From positions 94,400,557-94,464,556 of the forward strand of contig OY986438.1 in NCBI GenBank assembly GCA_963920525.1: DNA of 64,000 nt. The letters run 5' to 3'. This document shows positions 11,831 through 22,239 of this stretch, one piece after another (position 1 is the stretch's first letter; each line of letters starts with the position of its first letter). This DNA comes from Dichetophora obliterata (lineage: Eukaryota; Arthropoda; Insecta; Diptera; Sciomyzidae). The translations under genes and the position numbers were made by a program. The notes below the pieces were generated by a model. The model had not been told where the DNA came from. It did no database searches and was given only the letters and a program-made list of their open reading frames with translations.

Positions 11831-13659
11831 TACAAAAAATTACGAAGATACGATTTTTCAGTAAATAAAACTGACTTCAAGACGCCCACTAAACATTTTA
11901 TTTATTTAGGTATTTATTTATTCATCCAATTTGCTGACTTGAAGTTACAGTGCCATCCACACAATTATGAAATAACTAGTTTTTGGGATAAAACGATATT
12001 TTTTAAGTTTCTAAGAGTTTGCTAAGAGTTTGCTGAGAGTAAATTTACATACTTAATTGAGACCAATTCAATTTCTAAGCGTTGCGCAAAAGTTCAAAGA
12101 ATTAATAACTATAAATGACTTTTGTGCTTGCTTTTATAATGCCACCACTGTTAAGCTTTTGCTAAAAGCTTTTTGTCTATAGTTTTTTGTTAGTATTTTT
12201 TACATCACTAGATGGAGTCGTGTGCTTGTTCAAAGCAATACAGTTTGCTGCTTTAAATTGAAGTAGATGGAAAAGTATTATTAAACTTTTCGCAGCTGAC
12301 ATTAATTAATGGCGATTTCGTTTGTTGAAAAAATGCTACATTTTTTCTGCCCTTTTTGGAATTTCTGTTCTCTTAAGAAAAAAATAGTGACCTCTAAAAT
12401 TGAATCGTGTTCTTTTCTCGAAAATATTGACCAAAAAGTAGAAAAGAATTCTCAAAGATGGCAGAAAGATTACAGAAGAAATGGCACATTTTTTCGAGAA
12501 ACGAAAACGCCATAAAATTCTATGGTAACGGTTTCCAGAGTATGTATGACAGTTTGTAATTATAACTTAACGGTAGTAAAGGTAAATATTAAAATAAGGC
12601 ATTAACTTTCTTCTGAGTAGCCTACGACATTGAGTATTTTTTTGATATTTTTGGCTAATTTGGCTAACTGACAATGAGTAGAAAATTTAGTTTTCAATGA
12701 ATAAAAAATTTCCAAAATATTCCAAAAATCAATAATACTACATTTTAGTCTGCACATATTATTTCTGCAAACTTCGTTTTTTCGCTTGGAAACAACGAGT
12801 AAAGGCAATTAGACAAAAGGCAGTCACATGAGTTTTTTTGTTTTTTTTGACATATTGAGGGGAAAATATTTATTTGCCATTTTCCTCAAAATATGCAGTT
12901 TAATATTGCATAGTAAAATGTATGCATTATCTTTTATTTGAATTTAAAAAATTAGCAATTGAAAATTTTCAAAACTATTAAAATAAACAAAGACAACATA
13001 TAAACTATTGAACAGTTTGCAGCTGATATTCTAAGATAAAGATTGTTCTATTAATGGAATTATTTATAAAAAAAATATTATTGCATATAAATACATGTAC
13101 CTGTTAAAATCAACAGAAAAAAAAAAATAATTGAATTGGAGCAGATCTTTTGATATGTTGATTTTTGTTTGGGTAAACACAGCAGGAGATGGTTATACAT
13201 AGGAATGTGCTTAAGAATGTATAACCTCTATAGACTATACTGCCGTCACAAGGAAGAGTGCGGCATCTACATATGTATTTCAATATTCTGAGGTAAACGA
13301 CTTACAGTAATTTATCAAAAATTCACTGATTAGTGTTTGGATGGTTATAAAAATTAGGTTCTTCAGGATAGTGAAATCCAGTTTGCTTTTATTATTAACG
13401 ACATTTTTTTGATTTTTTTAAAAAAATAAAAAACTGTGGAACAAACACTTTAGTTGCCGCTTTTTTATTGTTTGTTCTCTAAATTATCACAAACAGTTTA
13501 AAAAGCCGTATCTACATCAAATGTACGTTTTATATAGTAAAAAGCTTTTTTGTTTATATACGAGTATTTATGAGTATTATGATTATGATATAATGATATT
13601 TTTTTTAAAACCATCGTATAGTGCACAAGGATATTTAATAAAAAAATTAATATTTAAAA
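11831..13659. other. AT-rich intron-like sequence
   Basis: Frames up to about 70 codons with no recognisable motif. It lies downstream of the PET/LIM exon and is most simply read as its intron. Confidence 0.4.
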
Positions 13660-13979
13660 AATGTTTTTTGGGCCACAAAAATAAAGAAGGGTGATGACAT
13701 TGCTTTTCAAGCACACTCTCATATGTGCGTAAATGTGCACAGTGCGACATCGGTGCTTCGGTCTAAGCTAAGCGGAGTTGATAAAATTTTTCGAGACAAG
13801 AAGCACATTCAAGGAAAAACCTACAAAAATAAAAATCCTGACAAAAATTACCGAACGTGCTTCATTTCCAATAATCGCCAGTTCTGTGAGTGCAAGTGAA
13901 GTGCTTATATAGTTCTGTGAAGTGCAAGTGAATATTAAACTTTGACGTCAGTGTTTTCTTCAATTTAAATTTACATAAA

Positions 13980-14201
13980 ATGTTTAATTGCAAAGTTTTG
14001 TGTTGTAATCCTTTTAATGAGAAAGGTCACAAATTTCAAAGGCGCAATTTACGCTCGGTTTCTCAATGGATGGTAGAAAAAGTTCCCTTCATAACACTTG
14101 AACCAGAGAACTGCACAAGCCTACTTGAAGTCTATTTCAAGTACTTGCTTAAAATACAAGTTCAAGCTAGCTTGAGCTTGATAATTTTGAATCAAGTATA
14201 G
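13980..14201 (+). CDS. short Cys/His-containing ORF, unknown
   Basis: The 73-codon frame starts MFNCKVLCCNPFNEKGHKF and continues RRNLRSVSQWMVEKVP. The pattern C-x3-CC-NP...H...RNL..V..WM looks like a small zinc-binding N-terminus of the kind found in some transposon-encoded proteins, but I cannot name the family. After about residue 45 the frame runs into the CAAGCTTG-rich repeat, so the C-terminus is probably not genuine. It could be the first exon of a decayed element. Function unknown. Confidence 0.25.
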   Translation: MFNCKVLCCNPFNEKGHKFQRRNLRSVSQWMVEKVPFITLEPENCTSLLEVYFKYLLKIQVQASLSLIILNQV

Positions 14202-14400
14202 CTTGTTGTTGAATATAAATAAGCCCACTACAGCTTGCGACTTGCAAGTATGCTAGCTTACAAGCGAACGGCACGAAGATTCAAGCAAAGGAAAGCTTGA
14301 AATTGAAGGCAAAAAGCTTGAATAGCTTGAAATTGAAGGCAAGTATCCAATTAAAGCAAATATCCAAAAAATTCAATGAGCTTGTGCAGGAAAAGCTTAA
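14115..14400. repeat. cluster of aagcttg / caagctagcttg words
   Basis: Many copies of aagcttga, caagctagcttgagcttg, cttgcaagt and a 24-bp-spaced pair of agcttgaaattgaaggca (about 14303 and 14325). A smaller cluster of the same words occurs at 5870-5935. Confidence 0.55.
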
Positions 14401-14459
14401 GCGTATTATAACTGTTAAGGGTTCTGTGGACTCCGTGGTTGGAAGTTCTAGGGGGTAGA

Positions 14460-14790
14460 TGATTTCGGATCTGATGTCAGAATTTAAAATTCAAGATGGC
14501 GGATAGAGTTGCCACCTAGATTTTTGGGTATTTTTGCGAATTCTTTTAATTTTGAAATTCTGACAACGGATTTGATTTCGAATATAATGTTACAGTTTTA
14601 AAATTTAAGATGGAGGTTAGGGTTGCCACCTAAATTTTTAACACAGTATTGCCACCTAATAATATGTATTTTTAAGAGTTTTAAACATCATTTAACAGTG
14701 TTAGGGAGTCACTGATTTTGAATCTGAAGTCAGAATTTTCAAGATAATGGATAGGGTTGCCACCTTAATTTTTTGTATTTTTATGAATTC
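14460..14790. repeat. degenerate ~120-bp tandem repeat with gggttgccacct core
   Basis: Three units each run gattt-gaatctgatgtcagaat-aagatggnggntagngttgccaccta-atttttt. The gttgccacc cores sit near 14510, 14620 and 14757. Confidence 0.65.
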
Positions 14791-14888
14791 GGGGCTGGCA
14801 AAAAAAAAGGTACACCAAAAATGAGTCGCTTAATCCGAATCCGTGGTCAGGATTTCAAAATTATTAAATTTTGAAATAATGAGGTTGC

Positions 14889-15183
14889 CCATGATACAAC
14901 TATTTATCAGGTAGCCGCGAACACAACCTATTTTCTCATGAGCTTCGGATGACGAATGTCAAACAAAATTAGCGTACAGCAAAATTTTTTTTTTCAATAT
15001 TGTGTTGTTTTAAAATAAAAAATATGCGGAAAAACTTAAGCATAACTTAATATTTTGACAAAAAACATTTTTGATAGCTCCATTTTCATCAGCAACCATA
15101 GCACGCTCTCGTTTTGGTTTTCTTTTGTTTGACATTCGTCATCCGCAGCTAAAGTTGTGCGGCTACTTGGTTAGTTATATTAT
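14889..15183. mobile_element. ~295-bp MITE-like inverted repeat
   Basis: The left arm reads aggtagccgcgaacacaac...cttcggatgacgaatgtcaa. The right arm inverted reads aagtagccgcacaac...tgcggatgacgaatgtcaa. The gatgacgaatgtcaaacaaa blocks are perfect. The outermost bases and target duplication are not clear. Confidence 0.7.
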
Positions 15184-15390
15184 GGTATAGCCAGTATGAC
15201 GCTTTTGGGTTTCTAAGAATATTTCTATTTTCAACTTCAAGTTACTTGAACGCGTTCTTTACGTATTTTTAAAGCTCGAGAGAGAAGAATAAAAAGCAAA
15301 AGTCACTCTCTATTCAATTACAATTGCTCGAACCTTAATTGAGGCTAGTACGGAAACAAACCTAATCATGGGCGCCCGCAGGGGCGGAAA

Positions 15391-17300
15391 CTTTTTTTTT
15401 TTTTTTTTTGGATTCGCCCGGAGGTATGAAATCTTCCAAAGATACGTATACCCGTCCTATACGCATGCACGATTTACATTCTAAAATCTGCCCGAATCAG
15501 CCGGGACAGACAGAATGCACCTACGTACTAAAACATACCCCCTATTGGCAATTAGGATTTTCCACTAAGCACATTAATTGGCTTTTCAGCGGAATTTAAA
15601 AATTGAATATATATAAAACGCGTATTTAAGTATACTTGATTCTATATAAATAAGCAACATCGAATTAAATAATAGTAATTATCAATTTAAGGTACCAGAA
15701 AAACAATCAAAAACACTAAACTCATTTTAACTGGTTTGCGGCCATTGTCCAACCCAAGGACCTACGTGGAAATGAGATAAATCTCATATCCGCCAAATCA
15801 AAATCCCAATTAGTTGAATATGCATTTGAGCCAACGCAGGCATAAACTTGTGTGGAAAAGAGATATACTCTGGCACACCAATCCAGGTGATAGTGTGAGT
15901 TCAGTCTAATTTCAAATCAGGAAACCACGTGAGCACGTAAATCCCAATTCGATTAAAAATTAAAATATTGAATAACTAAAAAGTAAGTTTTAAAAACGAT
16001 TCATATTTGATGGTGCTTACTTTATAAAACATAATATCGAGACAAAAAAGAGTAACAGAACAATCTCAATTACCAATATTACATTGTTATAAAACTGCGT
16101 TAGGTATAATAGGATGAAGTTAAATTGATTTAATTATTTAAATGTAATATAATTTTCCGTTTTAAGACGTCTACCGAATCAGAAAAATCAATCATGTTGA
16201 AGTTATCATTGAAATCACTGCACATACATCGTAAAGGTTCATGAAGAGCGTAATTAGAACTGCACTGACTCAACTTGAAAAACAGAAAATGTCCTCTCCA
16301 TGGGATGTTAAAATTTAGAGCTGAGATGAGATATTCCTAATTAATCTCGCCACGAAGTAATTTATACAGAAACATGACATTAAGCATCATTCTTCTGCTT
16401 CTTAGGGAAGGTAGTAAAATAATTTTAAGGCGTATTTCATACGATGGAAGCATAATATTGGGGTTACAACGACTATGACGTTCACTGAATTCTTAAGCCC
16501 ATCTTTTAATGAAACCAAGGACTCCTCTTGCCTTATTTATCACCATATTAACGTGGAGATTAAAGCGAAGTTTTGAATCCATAATAACACCAAGATCGAG
16601 AAAACTGAAAACTATTTCTAAGTTAGTGTTATTTATAGTGTAATTTATGTTACTAGCAGATCTTCGCGAGAATGTTATTTGCTTACATTTTTTTAAGTTG
16701 AGATTTAATATATTTAAGCTACACCAGTCCACAAGTCTATTTAGATCAGATTGTAAAAGATGTCGTTCTTCGGGTGATTTGTCACAAAAAAAAAGTTTCA
16801 CGTCGTCAGTGTTTTATTACCGAAGAAAGATCATTAATGAATAGTAAAAACAAAACCGGTCCAAGATGACTGCCCTGAGGAACGCCTGAAGTGACCGAAA
16901 TACTTTTTGAAAGAGAATTCTTATATAAAACCTTTTGAATACGTCTAGATAAATACGAATTTATCCAATTTAATAATGTGACAGGAAACCCAATAAGGTG
17001 GAGTTTTTTCAAAAGAAGATTATGATTAACACTGTCGAAAGCTTTGCTAAAGTCCGTATAAATAACATCAGTCTGCAGTCCCAAAGTAAAACCATTTATA
17101 ACACGCGTAGTAAACTCTAAGAGGTTTGTTGTAGTGGACTTACCCTTCAGAAAACCATGTTGAAAGACAGAAATGGTGGAAGACACGGAGTGGGTTAATT
17201 GATCAGTTATGATTTTCTCAAATAACTTAGGGATTGCACTTAATTTTGCAATTCCTCGATAGTTCACTTGCGGTGAACATTTTTTATATATCTTCATGTT
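15391..17300 (-). pseudogene. jockey-type LINE, 3' part of ORF2 (reverse transcriptase)
   Basis: The minus-strand frame 17297-16806 encodes reverse transcriptase blocks: NYRGIAKLSAIPKLFEKII, QHGFLKGKSTTTN, YTDFSKAFDSVNH and SGVPQGSHLGPVLFLLFIND. The frame breaks just before the catalytic box, which reads TDDVKLF instead of YADDVKLF, so the enzyme is dead at this position. The next frame (16815-16493) gives the thumb region (WCSLNILNLN, FSFLDLGVIMDSKL). Broken frames to about 16157 give the usual LINE C-terminus (PSYEIRLKIILLPSLRSRR). An A18 tract on the minus strand (15391-15408) marks the probable 3' end. The 5' part, including the endonuclease, is missing. Confidence 0.9.
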
Positions 17301-18633
17301 AAATCTAAAAAGCCGTCAGTTTAAATTAAAAAATTTTAAGAGAGAAGCAGAAAGCTTTCTAAATTGAAAGATGCGCTTAATCTTAGGGCTTTGAGAACTT
17401 TGTTAATAAAAACGTCGTTTTTAGTTGTAGAAGTGTAGAATTTTGCGAAACATGTATTTTGATAAGGTGCACCATAATCAATCAAAAAGTCGATTTAGCA
17501 TTTTTTGTAGCTTACGGCTTTTCTAATTTCATATGACGATATGTTCATTATGCGTCAAATATATTTTGAAGTGTATACAAAAATACTTTTTTTAGGATAA
17601 TTTGTTAATAAAGCTGAGTTAAACCATTTATTCTTAACCCTCATCGGTCCCCTGTATGCGCTTAATAAGTTGAGATTTAATATATTTAAGCTACACCAGT
17701 CCACAAGTCTATTTAGATCAGATTGTAAAAGATGTCGTTCTTCGGGTGATTTGTCACAAAAAAAAAGTTTCACGTCGTCAGTGTTTTATTACCGAAGAAA
17801 GATCATTAATGAATAGTAAAAACAAAACCGGTCCAAGATGACTGCCCTGAGGAACGCCTGAAGTGACCGAAATACTTTTTGAAAGAGAATTCTTATATAA
17901 AACCTTTTGAATACGTCTAGATAAATACGAATTTATCCAATTTAATAATGTGACAGGAAACCCAATAAGGTGGAGTTTTTTCAAAAGAAGATTATGATTA
18001 ACACTGTCGAAAGCTTTGCTAAAGTCCGTATAAATAACATCAGTCTGCAGTCCCAAAGTAAAACCATTTATAACACGCGTAGTAAACTCTAAGAGGTTTG
18101 TTGTAGTGGACTTACCCTTCAGAAAACCATGTTGAAAGACAGAAATGGTGGAAGACACGGAGTGGGTTAATTGATCAGTTATGATTTTCTCAAATAACTT
18201 AGGGATTGCACTTAATTTTGCAATTCCTCGATAGTTCACTTGCGGTGAACATTTTTTATATATCTTCATGTTAAATCTAAAAAGCCGTCAGTTTAAATTA
18301 AAAATTTTTAAGAGAGAAGCAGAAAGCTTTCTAAATTGAAAGTTGCGCTTAATCTTAGGGCTTTGAGAACTTTGTTAATAAAAACGTCGTTTTTAGTTGT
18401 AGAAGTGTAGAATTTTGCGAAACATGTATTTTGATTAGGTGCACCATAATCAATCAAAAAGTCGATCTAGCATTTTTTGTAGCTTACGGCTTTTTTTATT
18501 TCATATGACGATATGTTCATTATGCGTCAAATATATTTTGAAATGTATACAAAAATACTTTTTTTAGGATAATTTGTTAATAAAGCTGAGTTAAACCATT
18601 CATTCTTAACCCTCATCGGTCCCCTGTATGCGC
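16694..18633. repeat. tandem duplication, 972-bp period, capturing a LINE segment and a piggyBac tip
   Basis: 16694-17661 (968 bp) is repeated at 17666-18633, separated by the four bases ttaa. The RT frames at 17297-16806 and 18269-17778 are identical. A handful of substitutions and small indels are confined to the distal ~330 bp. Copy 1 ends 24 bp inside the piggyBac left terminus, so the duplication postdates the piggyBac insertion. Confidence 0.95.
17555..18605 (-). pseudogene. second copy of the LINE RT segment
   Basis: The frame 18269-17778 is residue-for-residue the same as 17297-16806, with the same frameshift before the TDD box. The following frame (17773-17555) is cut after WCSLNILNLN by the duplication junction and runs into unrelated sequence. 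It has no independent coding potential. It is a by-product of the tandem duplication, not a second retrotransposition. Confidence 0.9.
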
Positions 18634-20586
18634 ACGCATACAATTTCGATCTTTAACCTTGAATAAAATAAAAACGGTTCAGTGGAATGACCTTGTATTT
18701 TGCAAAGTAGAATTATTTTACCTGAACCACCAAAAAAAAACCCGTTTTTGAATTTGTACCCTTACTGTATTTGCCTGTGCAGTTATAGTTACGAATCGGT
18801 CCCTGTGTATGTGCGCGCATACACATAAGCAGGTACCTGGAATTGCCGCTTATTTTTGTGTGTGGATTTAAAGCAAGCTCTTACTTTTTCGTTTTATGAA
18901 ATTCAGTTTGTTCTGGAACACACATAAGTGAAGTTTGTGTGCGAATTTACTTGAATTTTGGTTGTGTTTCGAAGTATTTGATAAAAAATGGATAGAGTTT
19001 TACGTGAAAGAAGGCAGCGAGATGAACTAGACAGCGAAGCGGGCGAATCTCCGTGCAATAGTGACGATGATTTTGCATTATCAGACAAGGAAATGCAGCA
19101 AATCCTGAAAATAAATATTTTTCAAAAAATAAGAAAATTGAATATTCATCTCAACCATTTGAACTAAATCGAAGAAATTCATTTCGACGTGCAGAAAATT
19201 TCACTTCAGGTAAAAACCTACCCTCTTTGTTATGGGCTCATGTTCATTATATGTTTCATTTTAGTTATAATTCAGGTCCAAAAGCATTAACAGCTGCTAC
19301 TATAGTTGCTGCTACTATAGTTGACGTTTCATCTGCATTTCACATGTTCCTTGAACCGGTTGAGAATATTATTTTGAACATGACGAATTTATATGGTGTG
19401 CGAAAGTACAAAGATGATTGGGAAAACATTGATTTGGACACTCTGCAAGCATACTTTGGATTGTTGCTGCTTTCTGGTGTGTATCGGTCATACGGTGAAT
19501 GTGTCACTAAACTGTGGAATGACGAAACTGGTCGGCCAATATTTAGAGCAACAATGTCTTTGAAAATGTTCAAGCGTATCCATGGTTGCATTCGATTTGA
19601 TGACCGCGAACAACGTACGTCCAACACTGCATCTACAAGTACTTCTGTACGTGACAAATTGGCACCGATTCGAAATGTATACGATAAATGGAATCATAAT
19701 TTGAAAGTTGTATACACACCAGGAAAAAACATTACCGTAGGTGAACAAATAATTGCGTATCGTGGGCGATGTCCTTTTCGTCAGTATATTCCATCCAAGC
19801 CGGCGAAATATGGCATCAAAATTTGGGTGCTATGCGACTCAAAAAGCTGGTATGCATACAACACACAAATTTATGTTGGTCAGAATCGTAATGCTACTCC
19901 TGAACGTAATCTCGGACGGCGTGTTGTTTTGGATTTGGTGGAAGGACTTTCTGACAGAAATGTAACGTGTGACAACTTTTTCACTTGGTATGAATTGGCA
20001 GAAAATGTACATAAGAATCGCATGACTATTTTGGGAACAATAAGGAAAAATAGGACTGAAATTCCTTCAGTTCTACTCGAGATGCGTCACAAGCCAATTT
20101 ATCATACAGAAGTTGTATATGAACATAGATTGTAAGCAGTTATGTTGTCATATGTTCCTCGCCGGTACCGATTTGTAACTTCTGGAGATTCGCCATTTAC
20201 CAAGTACATCAAAACGAGGCCGATGCTACATCTGCACATATAAAAATAACAAAAATCTTTTTGCTACACGCTGTGAAAAGTGTAGAACCTTCATTTGTGC
20301 TGAACATAATTTCAATTTATGCGAAAAATGTACAAATAATTGACAAAAGTTAAAAATTCCATTTTTCTAATATATGTAATATTCTAATTAATTTCATTCT
20401 AAATCTACCTTTATGAAGTTGAAATGTATTAATATGATAGTAAACAATGTAATAAACATAAAAAATCACAAAACATAAATGGTTGTTAATTTTTTTTAGC
20501 TTTTTTACAATTAAAAATATATGTGTATGCGCGTGCATACAATGGGACCGATTAGATGTATTTCTCGAGGGACCGATGAGGGTTAA
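18606..20586. mobile_element. piggyBac element, complete ends, TTAA-flanked
   Basis: The element proper is 18610-20582 (1973 bp). The ends are ccctcatcggtccc and the exact inverse gggaccgatgaggg. Each is preceded or followed by TTAA (18606-18609 and 20583-20586), the obligatory piggyBac target. Sub-terminal words of the form tgtatgcgcrcgcataca occur at both ends and again near 18808. Both tips are intact, but the transposase inside is defective, so the element could move only in trans. Confidence 0.95.
18988..20343 (+). pseudogene. piggyBac transposase, frameshifted and internally deleted
   Basis: The N-terminus starts at 18988 (MDRVLRERRQRDELDSEAGE, acidic and low-complexity as in the family) and breaks at a frameshift near 19160. 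The main frame 19227-20135 carries the core: GLLLLSGVYRSYGECVTKLW, then LAPIRNVYDKWN, then the first catalytic Asp context (WVLCDSKSWYAYN) and the second (VTCDNFFTWYELA). The third catalytic Asp region is missing because the sequence jumps to the C-terminal Cys-rich finger at 20211-20343 (CYICTYKNN...CEKCRTFICAEHN...CEKC). The family is usually near 550-600 aa, so roughly 150-200 residues are deleted. It is inactive as encoded. Confidence 0.9.
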
Positions 20587-20609
20587 ATCGTATGTTGCAC
20601 CCGTTGCTG

Positions 20610-20872
20610 TAAGGACGTGTTCATGTTTCGCGTTTCTGTCGCGATTGCGACACCGCTCTCACGTTTTTTTTTCGCAAAAGCAGCTGAAAAATACTGAGTT
20701 TTGCATGTATATAAATACGTTTATTTATATATTTACATGATTAAATTATTATATTTATGAATTTATATTATTAAATACCTGCAAAATTCAGTATTTTTTA
20801 GCTACGTTTGCGAAAAAAATTGATAGTGGTGTCTAAATCGCGTCAAAAATTCGTAATATGAAAACGGCCTAA
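20610..20872. mobile_element. 257-bp MITE, TAA-flanked (Harbinger/Tourist type)
   Basis: The element is 20613-20869, flanked by TAA on both sides. It folds almost end to end: ggacgtgttcatg...gcgattgcgacaccg pairs with ...gtggtgtctaaatcgcg...tgaaaacggcc, and gcaaaagcagctgaaaaata pairs near the centre. The 3-bp TNA target fits PIF/Harbinger. Confidence 0.75.
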
Positions 20873-20954
20873 TAAGTTACGATACCATTTCATTTACCCT
20901 TGTTTCACAAACACTTTTCAATACGTATTCTTAAACTAAAAAATTTTTTCTACA

Positions 20955-21300
20955 AATTTTATTCGTAATTTTCAGCCACAAATAGAATTCGTTTAATGGA
21001 CGTAGTTTGGTGCACATTTCGAATATTTTATTCGCATTCGTACAAAAACAAATGAATGTATAATGTACGAATACATTTACGAATGATTCTTATAACTAGT
21101 TATAAAAAAACCTTCTGTTCAGTTGGGGTTTGAATCGCGTGTAGGGTAGGCTACGACCACCTTGGAATCACACATTTCCTGATGTTCGGTAATTGTTCGA
21201 CAAACCAGTCTGAACGTTTTCGTTGTAAATTTTTTAAACTCAACTTAAACTTCGTACCTTCTACGAACAATGAGTACGGTCAACCTACGAATGAATTTTT
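20955..21300 (-). repeat. dispersed repeat with internal pol III B-box-like motif (copy 1)
   Basis: Read on the minus strand it matches 37147-37460: aattcattcgtaggytgaccgtac, cgttcag.ctggtttgt.gaaca, a B-box-like gattcaaacccc, and ggctgaaaattacgaataaa. The outer ends are short inverted repeats (attcgtag type). It could be a tRNA-derived SINE or a MITE that captured a tRNA-like piece. Confidence 0.6.
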
Positions 21301-22230
21301 AGTAAATACTACGAATGCAATGAAAGAAATTACAAAGTTATTCCTACGAGAAATTGACGAATGTCAAGGAATGATTAGTTTTTCCCTTATTAGTTCTTCT
21401 ATTCTTCGTAGCAACAGATAACAAGGGGCGTTTAATTCAATAACGGATATAAACCTTGACAATAAGCAAATTTATGTTTTAAAGTCAAACATTAAAATAA
21501 ATAAATTTAATATAAAAATTAATGTTTTCCAAAAAGTCGGCTCGTTTTTCTATCATAAAGATGATCCAATTTAGATTTTTTTAAAATTTTTCCTTAACTT
21601 AATAAAATGACAAACATTCAGCATTTAAATTAAAGAAAGTTGCAGCGATTGATGTCAATGTGGTGTAAGATTCGATGAAAAATATCTTACTTAGCATGCG
21701 GGGAACGTTTAGCGACAACTCAAATTTTCCAATTACCTTAATCCAAATCTGAAAAAATTTAATCCGCTCGGAATTTGTTTCGTAGTTAAAGGATTCCAAA
21801 GTTAAAAAACGGCCTAAAATTTTAGTTTTTTTTTTCAGTTTTACAACAAAAAAAAAAATATTGTTTAATATTAGGCAATTTTTGTGTTCTTATTTTAAAA
21901 ATAAATTTAAAACCTGGGGGCTCAATAGTAATTAATGCGATTTCATTTAAGGATATAGGCCTCGCATTTATAAAACTATTAAGAATATTTGCTTTAGCAA
22001 AAAATTACTGAAATGTACTACATGAAAAAAAAATTAAATAAAATTATTAAATATTTCGGACATGATACGAGAAAGATTTTTACACGATCTTTAAAATATG
22101 TTAGATTTTCTTATGTGTAAAAAGCGTGTGTCAACCGGTGTAGTGTGCTTATAATGTTTACAAAATTAGTACAAAAAATCCGAGTAAATAGCATTATATA
22201 GGTTTTATTTTGTTTGCATTCATTCTAGAT
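21301..22230. other. AT-rich, nothing recognised
   Basis: No domain-bearing frame or repeat boundary was seen. Confidence 0.4.
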
Positions 22231-22239
22231 TCCTTTATG

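Noticed and set aside
19340..19748. Minus-strand frames of 105 and 86 codons
   Set aside because: They are antisense shadows of the piggyBac transposase frame.
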